The notes beneath the pieces were generated by a model. The model was not told the origin of the DNA. It made no database searches and worked only from the letters and a program-made list of their open reading frames with translations. Both the position numbers and the translations under genes were made by a program. Of a DNA stretch of 64,000 nucleotides, positions 1 through 8,679 are shown piece after piece (positions within the stretch are counted from its first letter, which is position 1; each line of letters begins with the position of its first letter). The stretch is from Moanibacter sp964542645 (GTDB lineage Bacteria > Verrucomicrobiota > Verrucomicrobiia > Opitutales > UBA2987), in the NCBI GenBank assembly GCA_964542645.1, contig CAZIUG010000007.1, forward strand, positions 372,001-436,000, written 5' to 3'.

Positions 1-1
1 T

Positions 2-1120
2 TGGGCCATTCCAGGCTTTTTTGAGCTGTTCCAAATCGAATCAAAACGCCCAGAAGGAAAAGCAGAAGGCTCGATGTGGTGGACCTTCAAGGAACCTACC
101 AAAATGGCAGGGTTTCTCGACATAACGACCCAGTTCCACCTTGCTAACCTTTCAGTTTTGGTCGGGGATTCATCCGCGTCGTTTGTTGACGACTTCGAAT
201 TCAGCAACCCTCCTCTCTTGGAAATAACAGGGCTTCTCTACAACAGGGATGCAACACCATCAAATCAGCGAGCTTTACGCATTAAGGCAGAGTCGAAAAG
301 ACCGTTCAATTACCGAATGCTTTCCTTCGACCACCTAGGATTGGATGGGCGTCTTGGGTCCGAAACTTTCTCTTCAGACTCCCTGTCATTTGGTCTTGCT
401 GGAGGCAATGGAAATGGGAGTCTGGAATGGAACCGAAGTGGGTCAGCCTCAGATGTTTCTCTCGACTTGTCTCTCCGTGGAGCTGACTCAGAAAGGTTAC
501 TAGAGATGATAGGTCTGCAGGAGAGTCTATCTTCTACCCCAACCCATGGCGAATCCACACGAAGCAAGCCGGAATCATCAGGCGGGATCGTCAACCTTGA
601 TCTCAAGGCGATAGGAAATCCTAAAGATTTCCTCGATTTCAGGGGTTCAGGCTGGTTACAAATGTCACAAGAAAGTCTGGGGAAAATTCATCTATTTGGT
701 GGATTCTCCAGACTATTCTATGGTTCGTGGATCGGATTTACAACCCTTCGCCTAGAACGGGGAGAAGGATATTTTCTTCTCGATCAAAATAAAATTAGTT
801 TTCCAGATCTTAGATTTTATGGCCCCAACGCTCTTGTTCAGGCCAGAGGAGACCTCCTTTTCCCTCATCATGAAATTGATTTCAAAGTACAAGTGAAATA
901 TATGGAACGTGTAATCAACCCCATAGCAACCGCCCTAAGTCCGCTTTTTAAGCCACTCATAGATTCCTTGGAAGTCGAGCTCTCGGGGTTGCTTGCTAAC
1001 CCGCAATGGCGTTTTTCAGTCCATCCCTCAAATATTTTTGAATCCCCTACGTTTTCCCCTCGCCCAATCGGCCCGCTCGACGGAGAAGAGGATGAAGAAT
1101 CTCAAGCGGGAACACCGTGA
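2..1120 (+). CDS. AsmA-like envelope protein, C-terminal part (5' end outside window)
   Basis: The reading frame is open from the first base, so this is the 3' portion of a longer gene; about 372 residues are visible. The sequence is rich in alternating hydrophobic/polar beta-strand patterns (for example SGWLQMS, LVQARGDLLFP, EVELSGLLANPQWRFSV). This resembles the C-terminal repeats of AsmA/TamB/DUF3971-type proteins, which in Gram-negatives are inner-membrane-anchored periplasmic proteins linked to outer-membrane biogenesis or lipid transport. The closing 'sGxlxnPxWxf' pattern is typical of such C-termini. An acidic tail (DGEEDEE) ends the protein. The family call rests on pattern only; no membrane anchor is in the window. 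The nfo coding region starts 5 bases after the stop. Confidence 0.55.
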   Translation, partial: WAIPGFFELFQIESKRPEGKAEGSMWWTFKEPTKMAGFLDITTQFHLANLSVLVGDSSASFVDDFEFSNPPLLEITGLLYNRDATPSNQRALRIKAESKRPFNYRMLSFDHLGLDGRLGSETFSSDSLSFGLAGGNGNGSLEWNRSGSASDVSLDLSLRGADSERLLEMIGLQESLSSTPTHGESTRSKPESSGGIVNLDLKAIGNPKDFLDFRGSGWLQMSQESLGKIHLFGGFSRLFYGSWIGFTTLRLERGEGYFLLDQNKISFPDLRFYGPNALVQARGDLLFPHHEIDFKVQVKYMERVINPIATALSPLFKPLIDSLEVELSGLLANPQWRFSVHPSNIFESPTFSPRPIGPLDGEEDEESQAGTP

Positions 1121-1124
1121 ACTG

Positions 1125-1982
1125 ATGTCGAATATCCAACATGCCGTAGGAGCTCACTGCTCTATAGCTGGCGGCCACGATAAAGCCCTCGAATTAGGAA
1201 AGGAATTGGGCTGCGAAGTTGTTCAGATTTTTACAAAGAACAATATGCAATGGTCAGCCAAAGAAATCGAACAAACAACTCTTTCCAATTTCTCACGCGC
1301 CAAGAAGAAAACCGGCATTAATCGCATCTTCGCCCACGCCGGATACCTTATCAACCTCGCTTCCGTTGACCGTGGAAATTTACAAAAATCCCAGAAGGCA
1401 CTTCTTGACGAACTCGAGCGTTGCTCCCTCCTTGGACTGCCTTTCATCGTGCTCCACCCTGGCGCCCACATGGGCGCCGGGGAAAGAAAGGGTTTGGACC
1501 AGGTCGTCCAATCAATCAACTGGGTTCTTGACCGTTACGAGGGGGACACCCAAATCGCTCTTGAATCGACTGCTGGCCAAGGTACGGTACTGGGAGCCGA
1601 AACATCCCACCTCGCTTACCTTATAAAGCATTCGCAACAACCGAATCGGCTCGCCATCTGTCTCGATACCTGCCATCTCTTCGCAGCCGGATACGATGTG
1701 AGAAACAAGACTAACATCGAATCCTACCTGAAACACTTTAGGCAACATCTCTCTTGGGAAAAGGTTCTCTGTCTCCATCTCAATGACAGCAAGGGAGCCC
1801 TCGGCCAGCATCTCGATCGGCATGAAGTCCTCGGTCGCGGGCAAATCGGTTGGCCTTGTTTTGAAACCATATTAACCCACCCTGCTTTTGCCCCAATTTC
1901 TCTCTGCCTGGAAACGCCTAAGGGAAAAAACAACATCAATGATCGGGAAAGCCTCACTCAACTGAAACGTCTTAGAACGTAA
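1125..1982 (+). CDS. nfo: Deoxyribonuclease IV (AP endonuclease, endonuclease IV family)
   Basis: A 285-residue TIM-barrel zinc metalloenzyme that cleaves the backbone 5' of abasic sites in base excision repair. The N-terminus has the family signature VGAHCSIAGG. FTKNNMQW, FIVLHPGAHMGAG (metal-binding His), ALESTAGQGT (metal Glu), ICLDTCHLFAAGYD (Asp and His), CLHLNDSKG and DRHEVLGRGQIG carry the trinuclear zinc ligands in the usual order. I chose ATG 1125 because the family starts only a few residues before the GAH motif. An in-frame ATG at 1092 has a GGAG sequence upstream but lies inside the previous gene. Length is normal, and the gene is probably translated together with its upstream neighbour. 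Confidence 0.93.
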   Translation: MSNIQHAVGAHCSIAGGHDKALELGKELGCEVVQIFTKNNMQWSAKEIEQTTLSNFSRAKKKTGINRIFAHAGYLINLASVDRGNLQKSQKALLDELERCSLLGLPFIVLHPGAHMGAGERKGLDQVVQSINWVLDRYEGDTQIALESTAGQGTVLGAETSHLAYLIKHSQQPNRLAICLDTCHLFAAGYDVRNKTNIESYLKHFRQHLSWEKVLCLHLNDSKGALGQHLDRHEVLGRGQIGWPCFETILTHPAFAPISLCLETPKGKNNINDRESLTQLKRLRT

Positions 1983-2066
1983 TAATGAAATTGCCTAAGT
2001 CAGGTCGAACTCTAGGCTAGAAGTTAGACTCAGAAATTCTCATCACTCCTTAAGGAGACAGAAATC

Positions 2067-2546
2067 TTGAACATAGAGGAAATCAGAAAGATTATCGACC
2101 TTATGAAAAGTTCGGACCTATCAGAGTTCGAGATCGAGGAAGATAGTTTCAAGCTTCGAATAAGTCGTCGCAAAGAGGACCAAACTAACATTCTCACAAC
2201 GGGCCTCTCTCCAGCTTTCTCTGCTCCACACCACGGGTCACCGCCCCCGACCCCTCAAGAAACTTCTGGCGGTAAAATATCATCAGAAAGCGAGTCGGAG
2301 CCGGCAGGTGATTTCATTACCTCCCCAATGGTTGGGACATTCTACCTCGCTCCATCGCCTGAGAGTCCGCCATTCGTTGAAAAAGGCACTGAAGTAAATA
2401 ACGAATCCGTTGTCTGTATTATAGAGGCAATGAAGGTAATGAACGAAATCCAAGCTGAAATGTCGGGAGAAATTCTGGAAGTCCTCATTGAAAATGGTCA
2501 ATCGGTTGAGTTCGGCCAACCGCTCTTCAAGATCAGAAAAATCTGA
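2067..2546 (+). CDS. accB: Biotin carboxyl carrier protein of acetyl-CoA carboxylase
   Basis: A 159-residue BCCP that carries biotin between the carboxylase and carboxyltransferase half-reactions of acetyl-CoA carboxylase, the first step of fatty acid synthesis. The N-terminus (MNIEEIRKIIDLMKSSDLSEFEIEE) matches the family. A Pro/Ser-rich linker covers about residues 48-85, and the C-terminal biotinyl domain carries the biotinylated lysine in EAMKVMNEI. The start is TTG at 2067, supported by an AAGGAG Shine-Dalgarno at 2052-2057 and by the family N-terminus. accC follows after 29 bases, the standard accBC pairing. Confidence 0.96.
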   Translation: MNIEEIRKIIDLMKSSDLSEFEIEEDSFKLRISRRKEDQTNILTTGLSPAFSAPHHGSPPPTPQETSGGKISSESESEPAGDFITSPMVGTFYLAPSPESPPFVEKGTEVNNESVVCIIEAMKVMNEIQAEMSGEILEVLIENGQSVEFGQPLFKIRKI

Positions 2547-2575
2547 ATCCGAATCAGCAAAACGGAGTCGGAACC

Positions 2576-3958
2576 ATGTTTCAAAAAATTTTAATCGCTA
2601 ACCGGGGCGAGATCGCTCTGAGGATTATACGTGCTTGTAAAGAGTTAGGGATTAAAACCGTAGCCGTCTACTCCGAAGCAGATGAACAATCGTTACATGT
2701 CCAACTGGCTGACGGGGCTATCCGTATCGGATCCTCACCTAGCGGTGAAAGCTATCTAAAATCGGACCGCATTCTCAGCGCCGCCGAGATCGCAGACGTC
2801 GACGCAATCCACCCAGGCTATGGCTTCTTAGCAGAAAAAGCGGAATTCGCAGAGCAATGCGAGAGCTGCAACATTAAATTCATTGGACCTAAGTCTGAAA
2901 CCATACGGTTAATGGGAGACAAAGCGCAGGCTCGTGAAACCGTGAGAAAAGCACGAGTTCCAGTCACTCAAGGGAGCGAAGGACCTGTGGAAGATGGGCA
3001 AGCTGCCCTGCGGGTTGCGAAGCAAATCGGTTTTCCTGTAATCATAAAAGCAGTCTCAGGCGGAGGAGGAAGGGGTATGCGAACGGCAAATAACACCGCA
3101 ACCTTGTTAAAGGAGTTTGCCAATGCTCAAATTGAAGCAGAGAAGGCTTTTGGTGACGGGACCCTCTATGTAGAAAAATTGATCGAAAATCCCCGCCATA
3201 TTGAATTTCAGATCCTCGCTGATAACCACGGGAAAGTGATCCATATGTTGGAGCGTGACTGTTCGGTCCAACGAAGACATCAAAAATTGATCGAGGAATC
3301 GCCTTCACCTTTCCTCAGCAACGATTTGCGAAAACGAATGGGACGCGCTGCAATCCGTGCTGCAGAAGCCTGTGAATATGTAAACGCAGGAACCATTGAA
3401 TTTTTGGTCGACGAAAAAGGCGAGTTCTACTTCATGGAGATGAATACGCGAATCCAGGTCGAGCACGCCGTTACGGAAGAAGTCACGGGATATGATCTCA
3501 TCGAGAAACAGATCCGTATCGCGGCTGGAGAGAAGCTGCAAATCGATCAGAAAGATATCAAATTCAATTGTCACGCGGTTGAGAGTCGGATCTGTGCCGA
3601 AGACCCGACCCGGGGTTTTGCCCCCTGCCCCGGAGAAATCTCCCTCTACTACCCACCGGGTGGGCTTGGGGTCAGGGTTGACTCACACGTCTATGGAGGA
3701 TATATAGTTCCTCCACACTACGATAGTATGATCAGCAAAGTTATCTCGTGCGCGAGAACCCGTGACCTTGCACTCGACCGGATGCATCGCGCCCTAGGCG
3801 AATACCTGATTAGAGGAATTAAGACTACGATTCCATTCACCATGGCCGTTATTCAAGATCCTGTTTTCAGACAGGGAGGTGCCACCACTGCCTATGTCGA
3901 AGAATTTATCGGCCGGTCCCCGAAAAACCTTTTACTTGAAACTAACCACTTGAACTAG
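2576..3958 (+). CDS. accC: Biotin carboxylase subunit of acetyl-CoA carboxylase
   Basis: A 460-residue ATP-grasp enzyme that carboxylates the biotin on AccB using bicarbonate and ATP. It starts with the near-invariant MFQKILIANRGEIALRIIRA, then has HPGYGFLAE, the glycine-rich ATP-binding loop KAVSGGGGRGMR, ERDCSVQRRHQKLIEE, the catalytic stretch FYFMEMNTRIQVEHAVTEEVTG, and the C-terminal ESRICAEDP. Length is slightly above the usual 445-450. It sits directly after accB and 7 bases before an Asp23-family gene, so all three are probably cotranscribed. Confidence 0.97.
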   Translation: MFQKILIANRGEIALRIIRACKELGIKTVAVYSEADEQSLHVQLADGAIRIGSSPSGESYLKSDRILSAAEIADVDAIHPGYGFLAEKAEFAEQCESCNIKFIGPKSETIRLMGDKAQARETVRKARVPVTQGSEGPVEDGQAALRVAKQIGFPVIIKAVSGGGGRGMRTANNTATLLKEFANAQIEAEKAFGDGTLYVEKLIENPRHIEFQILADNHGKVIHMLERDCSVQRRHQKLIEESPSPFLSNDLRKRMGRAAIRAAEACEYVNAGTIEFLVDEKGEFYFMEMNTRIQVEHAVTEEVTGYDLIEKQIRIAAGEKLQIDQKDIKFNCHAVESRICAEDPTRGFAPCPGEISLYYPPGGLGVRVDSHVYGGYIVPPHYDSMISKVISCARTRDLALDRMHRALGEYLIRGIKTTIPFTMAVIQDPVFRQGGATTAYVEEFIGRSPKNLLLETNHLN

Positions 3959-3965
3959 GCCTGGT

Positions 3966-4436
3966 ATGCCAAAGAAAAAAACCGTGTCAGCCAAAAGGGA
4001 CGACGTTGGTCATATACCAACCATCAGTGAGGATTCCTCGGCTCTTGGAGAAATTAAAATCAATCATAAAGTGGTGGCGAATATCGTTCAGCTTTCGACG
4101 CTCGAAGTAGAGGGAGTTGTAGCGGTAGCGGGAAGCAATTTTGTTGATCGTATCGAAGGTATATTCCACAAAAAAGAAGCCGGAGCGGGTATCCGGGTAG
4201 AACTGGACGGGAATGATCACTACCACATCCACATCCAGGTCATCCTATCCTTCGGAGTCGAATTAGCTAAAACTGCCTTCAACATCCAGGCTACAGTGCG
4301 TGACCATGTTAAGAAGATGACCAATAAACAGGTCGCAAAGGTAGACGTAATCATTGAGGACATCAAACAGACTGAACAGCAGATAGAAAAAGAGGAAGAG
4401 ACCGAGAATTGGCCTGCCGGCGAACACACTGATTAG
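3966..4436 (+). CDS. Asp23/Gls24 family (YqhY-like) protein
   Basis: A 156-residue cytoplasmic protein. Residues about 27-130 form the Asp23 fold, recognised by GEIKINHKVVANIVQLSTLEVEGV followed by HIHIQVILSFGVELAKTAFNIQATVRDHVKKMT. A basic N-terminus and an acidic, Gln/Glu-rich C-terminus flank it. It lies 7 bases after accC. In Firmicutes a related Asp23 protein (YqhY) is encoded with accB-accC and has been tied to control of acetyl-CoA carboxylase, so a regulatory or scaffolding role for ACC here is a reasonable inference but unproven. The next gene encodes a small membrane protein that could anchor it. Confidence 0.85.
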   Translation: MPKKKTVSAKRDDVGHIPTISEDSSALGEIKINHKVVANIVQLSTLEVEGVVAVAGSNFVDRIEGIFHKKEAGAGIRVELDGNDHYHIHIQVILSFGVELAKTAFNIQATVRDHVKKMTNKQVAKVDVIIEDIKQTEQQIEKEEETENWPAGEHTD

Positions 4437-4477
4437 ATATCCGGCCAATTCTAACTTGTGACTTCTAGGAACCATCG

Positions 4478-4975
4478 ATGATTCAGCAATACCTAGATAG
4501 GACCTCGTATATCCTAGAACACCTGATTGAAAGGCCCTACCTATGGATCGCATTTCTAACTATCGTCCTTCTAATCATCCTTTGGTTCCTACTATCTCGA
4601 AGAAAATCTGGACCGATTGTTGCCTTTGATAGCGCTACCGGGGATGTCAAGGTCTCAAGACAGGCAATTCAAGAACTCGCTCAAAGGACCAGCCAATCGA
4701 TAGCATCGGTAGGTAAATGTCTAACTAAGATCAATACTCGAGGCGATGTTTTGAACATCGAAATGAGGATCCGTTTGATCGGCGGGAGCCGGCTTAACGA
4801 CGTATCCACGGAACTTCAGACCCGACTAATCCAGGCACTGCAGGAAAATCTAGGAATCGAGCGCCTCGGGAATATTGATATCGTTGTCACGGGTTTCATA
4901 GGAGATCCCTTTTCAACGGCTCAGCCCACCGTCGAAGAAGCCTATGAATCTGACGAGGACGAGGATAGGGTGTAG
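4478..4975 (+). CDS. Small membrane protein, AmaP-like (alkaline-shock anchor type)
   Basis: 165 residues with one clear transmembrane helix near residues 24-42 (LWIAFLTIVLLIILWFLLS), then a cytoplasmic domain of about 110 residues containing VKVSRQAIQELAQRTSQSIASVGKCLTKINTRGDVLNIEMRIRL. That domain resembles the Asp23-like region of AmaP, the membrane anchor of Asp23 in staphylococci. It ends in a highly acidic tail (ESDEDEDRV). Position 42 bases after the Asp23-family gene supports a paired role. Assignment is by architecture and context. Confidence 0.65.
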   Translation: MIQQYLDRTSYILEHLIERPYLWIAFLTIVLLIILWFLLSRRKSGPIVAFDSATGDVKVSRQAIQELAQRTSQSIASVGKCLTKINTRGDVLNIEMRIRLIGGSRLNDVSTELQTRLIQALQENLGIERLGNIDIVVTGFIGDPFSTAQPTVEEAYESDEDEDRV

Positions 4976-5019
4976 CAACGATTTCTCTCCTTTCGCCAAC
5001 ACGAAATTCAATTGGAGGC

Positions 5020-5685
5020 ATGTCCACCAGTCCAATTCAAGCGAAGAAAACTATTGATTCTATAAATCAAGCGCGTTTTTACGCTATATTGGATACCGGT
5101 TATGTTGCACCCGAAAAACTAGTTGGCAAATGTCGAGATCTCATCGCGGGAGGCGCTGATCTTATTCAACTCCGGGCAAAAAGAGAGTCTCGTCGGCAAC
5201 GGTATGCAATCACGGAATCGCTTATCCCCATCTTCGAATCGAGTAGGATTCCTCTGGTAATTAATGATGACGTCGAACTTGCGGCTGCCTTTCCTGATCT
5301 TGGATTGCATATAGGCCAAGATGATACCCCGCCTATAATAGCGAGAGAAAGCTTGGGTCCCAATCGTATTATTGGCCTCTCTACTCACTCTCTCGAACAA
5401 GCAAAAAGAGCAATTGATCTTGGCCCCATGCTCAGCTACTTCGCTGTAGGTCCGGTTTATGCTACTCCTACCAAACCTGAATATCAGGCTGTCGGAACCA
5501 AGCTGGTTCACAAAGTAAGCAATTTGAAACCACCAACTCCCTTTTTTTGCATTGGAGGTATAAAGAGGCAAAACGTCGCACAGGTGATTGAAAGCGGCGC
5601 TGAACGAATCGTGGCCGTATCCGATGTCCTCAACGCACAGGACACAGCAGGAGCAGTGCGGGAATTTAAACGATTCTTTCTCTAA
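5020..5685 (+). CDS. thiE: Thiamine-phosphate synthase
   Basis: A 221-residue TIM-barrel enzyme that couples HMP-pyrophosphate and thiazole phosphate into thiamine phosphate. Visible motifs are ADLIQLRAK, LVINDDVELA, GLHIGQDD (diphosphate/metal binding), IGLSTHS, YFAVGPVYATPTKPEYQAVG and FFCIGGI. The last segments match the phosphate-binding loops of ThiE. ATG 5020 is preceded by a GGAGG ribosome site. No other thiamine gene or TPP riboswitch-like sequence is visible nearby. It may be read through from the acc operon 44 bases upstream, and it faces prmA convergently. Confidence 0.9.
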   Translation: MSTSPIQAKKTIDSINQARFYAILDTGYVAPEKLVGKCRDLIAGGADLIQLRAKRESRRQRYAITESLIPIFESSRIPLVINDDVELAAAFPDLGLHIGQDDTPPIIARESLGPNRIIGLSTHSLEQAKRAIDLGPMLSYFAVGPVYATPTKPEYQAVGTKLVHKVSNLKPPTPFFCIGGIKRQNVAQVIESGAERIVAVSDVLNAQDTAGAVREFKRFFL

Positions 5686-5710
5686 AGTGATCTTTCCCCC
5701 AGCTCTGAAA

Positions 5711-6595
5711 CTAGACTAGCGATCTCACAGCTAAATCCCACCAGTCGCCCTCCGCCCGACAGTCGAAAGTGAACCGAACCCCTAGTTTCTCTCCGCTCTC
5801 CAAAAAATGACCAAAAACTGAATCGATCTCACGGCTAAAGATCCCACCAAGCACGAGAACGCCTCCCGGTTTAATCGCCTCAAGAAGCTCTGAGCTGTTT
5901 CGACACAAGATGTCAGATTCAATATTGGAAAGAACAAGATCTACTCTTTTCCCTTTCAGACAATCTTCCACCCCGCCCTGTTGGCATTCCACTTGTCCCT
6001 CAAGTTGATTCAAAATCAGATTCCTTGCACACACCTGAATAGCATTTGGATCGATATCAAATCCGAAAACAGACCCGAATCCTAATCGAGCAGCAGAAAG
6101 AGCGAGAATACCTGATCCGGTCCCGGCATCTATGACCGAACAATCTTTAATTTCGCCGTTGCGGGAGTCAATAAAGTCGAGCAGCCGGTAAGTACACAAC
6201 CGAGTTGTCGGATGGTCACCCGTCCCGAAAGCCAAGCCTGGTTCTATAAAGATAACTGCTTCTCCGATTGGGGCATCAACTGAGTTTCTCATCCATAAGG
6301 GAATCCAATGAAGCCCGCGGCAAGACCATGGTTTGAAACTCTCTCGATATCGGTTTATCCAACTCTCTTCCTCGATCTCTTTTTTCTCTGTGATTTCAGG
6401 AAGAACGCCAAATCTAGAACGGAGCTTCCTCCAATCTTTTTCGGCCTGAGGATGGTTATCAAAGTAACCACTTAGCCTAAAGTGTGTCTCCTCTTCCATT
6501 CGCATGAGCATCCAAGGCGAATGTTCTAATCCACAAAAGTACTGCTCAAGCATATCCGCCAGATCCTCCGAGACCTGACATGAGAGCAGAATCAT
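5711..6595 (-). CDS. prmA: Ribosomal protein L11 methyltransferase
   Basis: A 294-residue class I SAM methyltransferase that trimethylates ribosomal protein L11. The family signature FIEPGLAFGTGDHPTTRL, the SAM-binding motif VIDAGTGSGILALSAARLG, the acidic FGFDIDPNAI and the substrate-side LSNIESDIL (where other members have NILA/NPP-like residues) appear in order. The N-terminal ~95 residues are the more variable L11-recognition domain. Its start codon overlaps the dnaJ stop by 4 bases, so dnaJ and prmA are translationally coupled. PrmA next to dnaJ is a common bacterial arrangement. Confidence 0.92.
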   Translation of the reverse strand: MILLSCQVSEDLADMLEQYFCGLEHSPWMLMRMEEETHFRLSGYFDNHPQAEKDWRKLRSRFGVLPEITEKKEIEEESWINRYRESFKPWSCRGLHWIPLWMRNSVDAPIGEAVIFIEPGLAFGTGDHPTTRLCTYRLLDFIDSRNGEIKDCSVIDAGTGSGILALSAARLGFGSVFGFDIDPNAIQVCARNLILNQLEGQVECQQGGVEDCLKGKRVDLVLSNIESDILCRNSSELLEAIKPGGVLVLGGIFSREIDSVFGHFLESGEKLGVRFTFDCRAEGDWWDLAVRSLV

Positions 6596-7731
6596 TCGAA
6601 AAAACGTTTCGCTTTTCTGAAGAAGCTATCGGACACCGGATGATCAGCATCCCCGCAAGCTATAGCGAAGTCCTCAAGTTTCTTTCGCTCGTCTTTGTTA
6701 AGACGCGTCGGCACTTCAATCTGAACACGTATCAGCTGATCACCTGATCGCCCATCATGGAGTCCCGGTACTCCATGTCCGCGTAAACGAAAGGTAGTGC
6801 CGCCCTGGGTGCCATTTGGAATCTTGAGAGACGCTTTGCCGTTGAGGGTTGGAACATCAATTGTCCCACCAAGCGAGGCCAACGTAAATTTGATGGGGAT
6901 TTCGCAGAGAAGATCATCACCGATTCGCTCGAAAATTTCATGTTCCAATACGTGAATGATAATGTATAAATCCCCCGATTCTCCTCCCGCTAATCCTGCC
7001 TCCCCATTCCCTCGAGATCGAAGCCGTGTCCCAGTATCTGCCCCTGGAGGAATCCTCACATTGATTTTACTCGTTTTTGTCATTCTTCCTTCACCTCGAC
7101 ATGTGCCGCAAGGATTCTGAATTACGACTCCATTCCCCTCGCAAGCAGGACACAATTGGCGAACGCTGAAGAAGCCTCTCTGGGAAGTAACCTGGCCCTG
7201 GCCTCCACACATTGTGCAAGTCGTCTTCTGCGAGCCTGGCTCAGCTCCATCCCCATCACATCGCTCACAGGTAGCCGCTCTGCGAAAGGAGATCTGCTTT
7301 TCAACACCCTTCGCTGCCTCTGACAATTCGATCTCAAGATCGTATCTCAAATCGGCTCCACTACGGCTACCTCCATGGCCCCCCCCACGACTGCCGCCAA
7401 AAAACTCTTCGAAAATTCCTCCACCACTGCCGCTAAAAACCTCCTTGAAAAGATCAAAGGGATCATGGAATCCCCCAGATCCAGAGCCTCTCCCAGCACC
7501 TGCAGACTGGAATGCAGCATGTCCGTATCGATCGTAGGCAGCCCTCTTTTCTGAATCCTTGAGCACTTCGTATGCTTCGGAGACCTTTTTAAACATTTCT
7601 TCTGCTGCGACGTCACCCGCATTTTTGTCCGGATGGTACTTCATAGCCATCTTCCGATAGGCCTTCTTAAGTTCATCCGCCGACGTGTCCTTCGAAACGC
7701 CCAGGAGTTCGTAATAGTCTTCCTTAGCCAC
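6592..7731 (-). CDS. dnaJ: Chaperone protein DnaJ (Hsp40)
   Basis: A 379-residue type I J-protein that stimulates DnaK ATPase and delivers unfolded clients. It has an N-terminal J domain with HPD (KYHPDKNAGD) and a Gly/Phe/Ser-rich linker around residues 75-125. The zinc-finger region carries four CxxCxGxG repeats (CERCDGDG, CTMCGGQG, CPACEGNG, CGTCRGEG), followed by the two C-terminal beta-barrels. grpE lies upstream on the same strand, with a 50-base gap. dnaK is not in the window. Confidence 0.97.
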   Translation of the reverse strand: MAKEDYYELLGVSKDTSADELKKAYRKMAMKYHPDKNAGDVAAEEMFKKVSEAYEVLKDSEKRAAYDRYGHAAFQSAGAGRGSGSGGFHDPFDLFKEVFSGSGGGIFEEFFGGSRGGGHGGSRSGADLRYDLEIELSEAAKGVEKQISFRRAATCERCDGDGAEPGSQKTTCTMCGGQGQVTSQRGFFSVRQLCPACEGNGVVIQNPCGTCRGEGRMTKTSKINVRIPPGADTGTRLRSRGNGEAGLAGGESGDLYIIIHVLEHEIFERIGDDLLCEIPIKFTLASLGGTIDVPTLNGKASLKIPNGTQGGTTFRLRGHGVPGLHDGRSGDQLIRVQIEVPTRLNKDERKKLEDFAIACGDADHPVSDSFFRKAKRFFE

Positions 7732-7781
7732 GGCTCATCAAATTCACTTAGTTATAAGATCGATCAAAGGCGATGGAATCT

Positions 7782-8489
7782 CTACGTCGGATCGACGACA
7801 TCCTTTTCCTTGGGTTCGACCTTTTCCTTTTCGCAGGGCATACCGCTCGACACAACAACAGTAGCCGCACGCAACAACCGATCATGCAACCTATAGCCCA
7901 ACCTTGTCACAGCCAAGATCTTTCCCTCCTCGATCAAACCGCTCGGTTGCTGGGAGACGGCTTCATGCGAATTGGGGTCGAACACTTCGCCGTCTGGATC
8001 AATCTCAGTAACACCGTGCTGCTCCATAGCTGTCTTAAACTGGGCACGTACCATTTCAAACCCTTCTACAACCGATGCCGCTTCAGGCCTACTCCGCGCC
8101 GCTTCCAATCCGATGTTGAAGCTATCTAAAACACTAAGGAGATCTTCGATAAATCCAGCTGGTCCGTACTTTCTCAATTCCTCTTTCTCTCTAAGTGTTC
8201 GCTTCCGGAAGTTTTCCTGTTCCGCAACCGCTCGCAAATAACGATCGTGGCTCTCTCCGGCCTGTGCTACCGCTTGATCGAGTTGCTTTAAAAGTTCCCC
8301 ATGTGTGTCTACTTCCGACGTTGCTGCATCTTCGACATTTTCATCTGCTGCCTCTGCCTGACCCGAACTGTCGATCTTCCCATCTGACTCCGCCGCAAAC
8401 TTCGTTTCTTCCATATCACCATTCGAAGTGGATTCTGTTAGCGGACTTTCCCCCTTTCGCTTTCCCTTAGACTTTTTTCCTCTCGCCAT
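7782..8489 (-). CDS. grpE: Nucleotide exchange factor GrpE
   Basis: 235 residues; promotes ADP release from DnaK. The N-terminal ~75 residues are charged and low-complexity (KGKRKGES, then acidic stretches). A long helix follows (AQAGESHDRYLRAVAEQENFRKRTLREKEE), then the four-helix region and the C-terminal beta domain (VTEIDPDGEVFDPNSHEAVSQ ... VTRLGYRLHDRLLRAATVVVS). The final ~20 residues are again charged. It heads a grpE-dnaJ-prmA operon; no CIRCE-type repeat is visible upstream in 8490-8679. Confidence 0.95.
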   Translation of the reverse strand: MARGKKSKGKRKGESPLTESTSNGDMEETKFAAESDGKIDSSGQAEAADENVEDAATSEVDTHGELLKQLDQAVAQAGESHDRYLRAVAEQENFRKRTLREKEELRKYGPAGFIEDLLSVLDSFNIGLEAARSRPEAASVVEGFEMVRAQFKTAMEQHGVTEIDPDGEVFDPNSHEAVSQQPSGLIEEGKILAVTRLGYRLHDRLLRAATVVVSSGMPCEKEKVEPKEKDVVDPT

Positions 8490-8679
8490 TTCTTACACCT
8501 ATCAATCCTTGAAAATGCGAAACTAACTACGTAAATTATTCTACTCTAAATAAGCCAACCTATGACACTATGCTCAATTTTGGTTCTCCATCCGTTCGGC
8601 CCTGATCTACTAACAGATTTCCGCACCGAAGCAGGAAGCCCAATCTATTTCTGGAGGATAACCAACCGATAATAGCGTT

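Noticed and set aside
4976..5019. TPP riboswitch before thiE
   Set aside because: The gap is only 44 bp and lacks the CTGAGA element.
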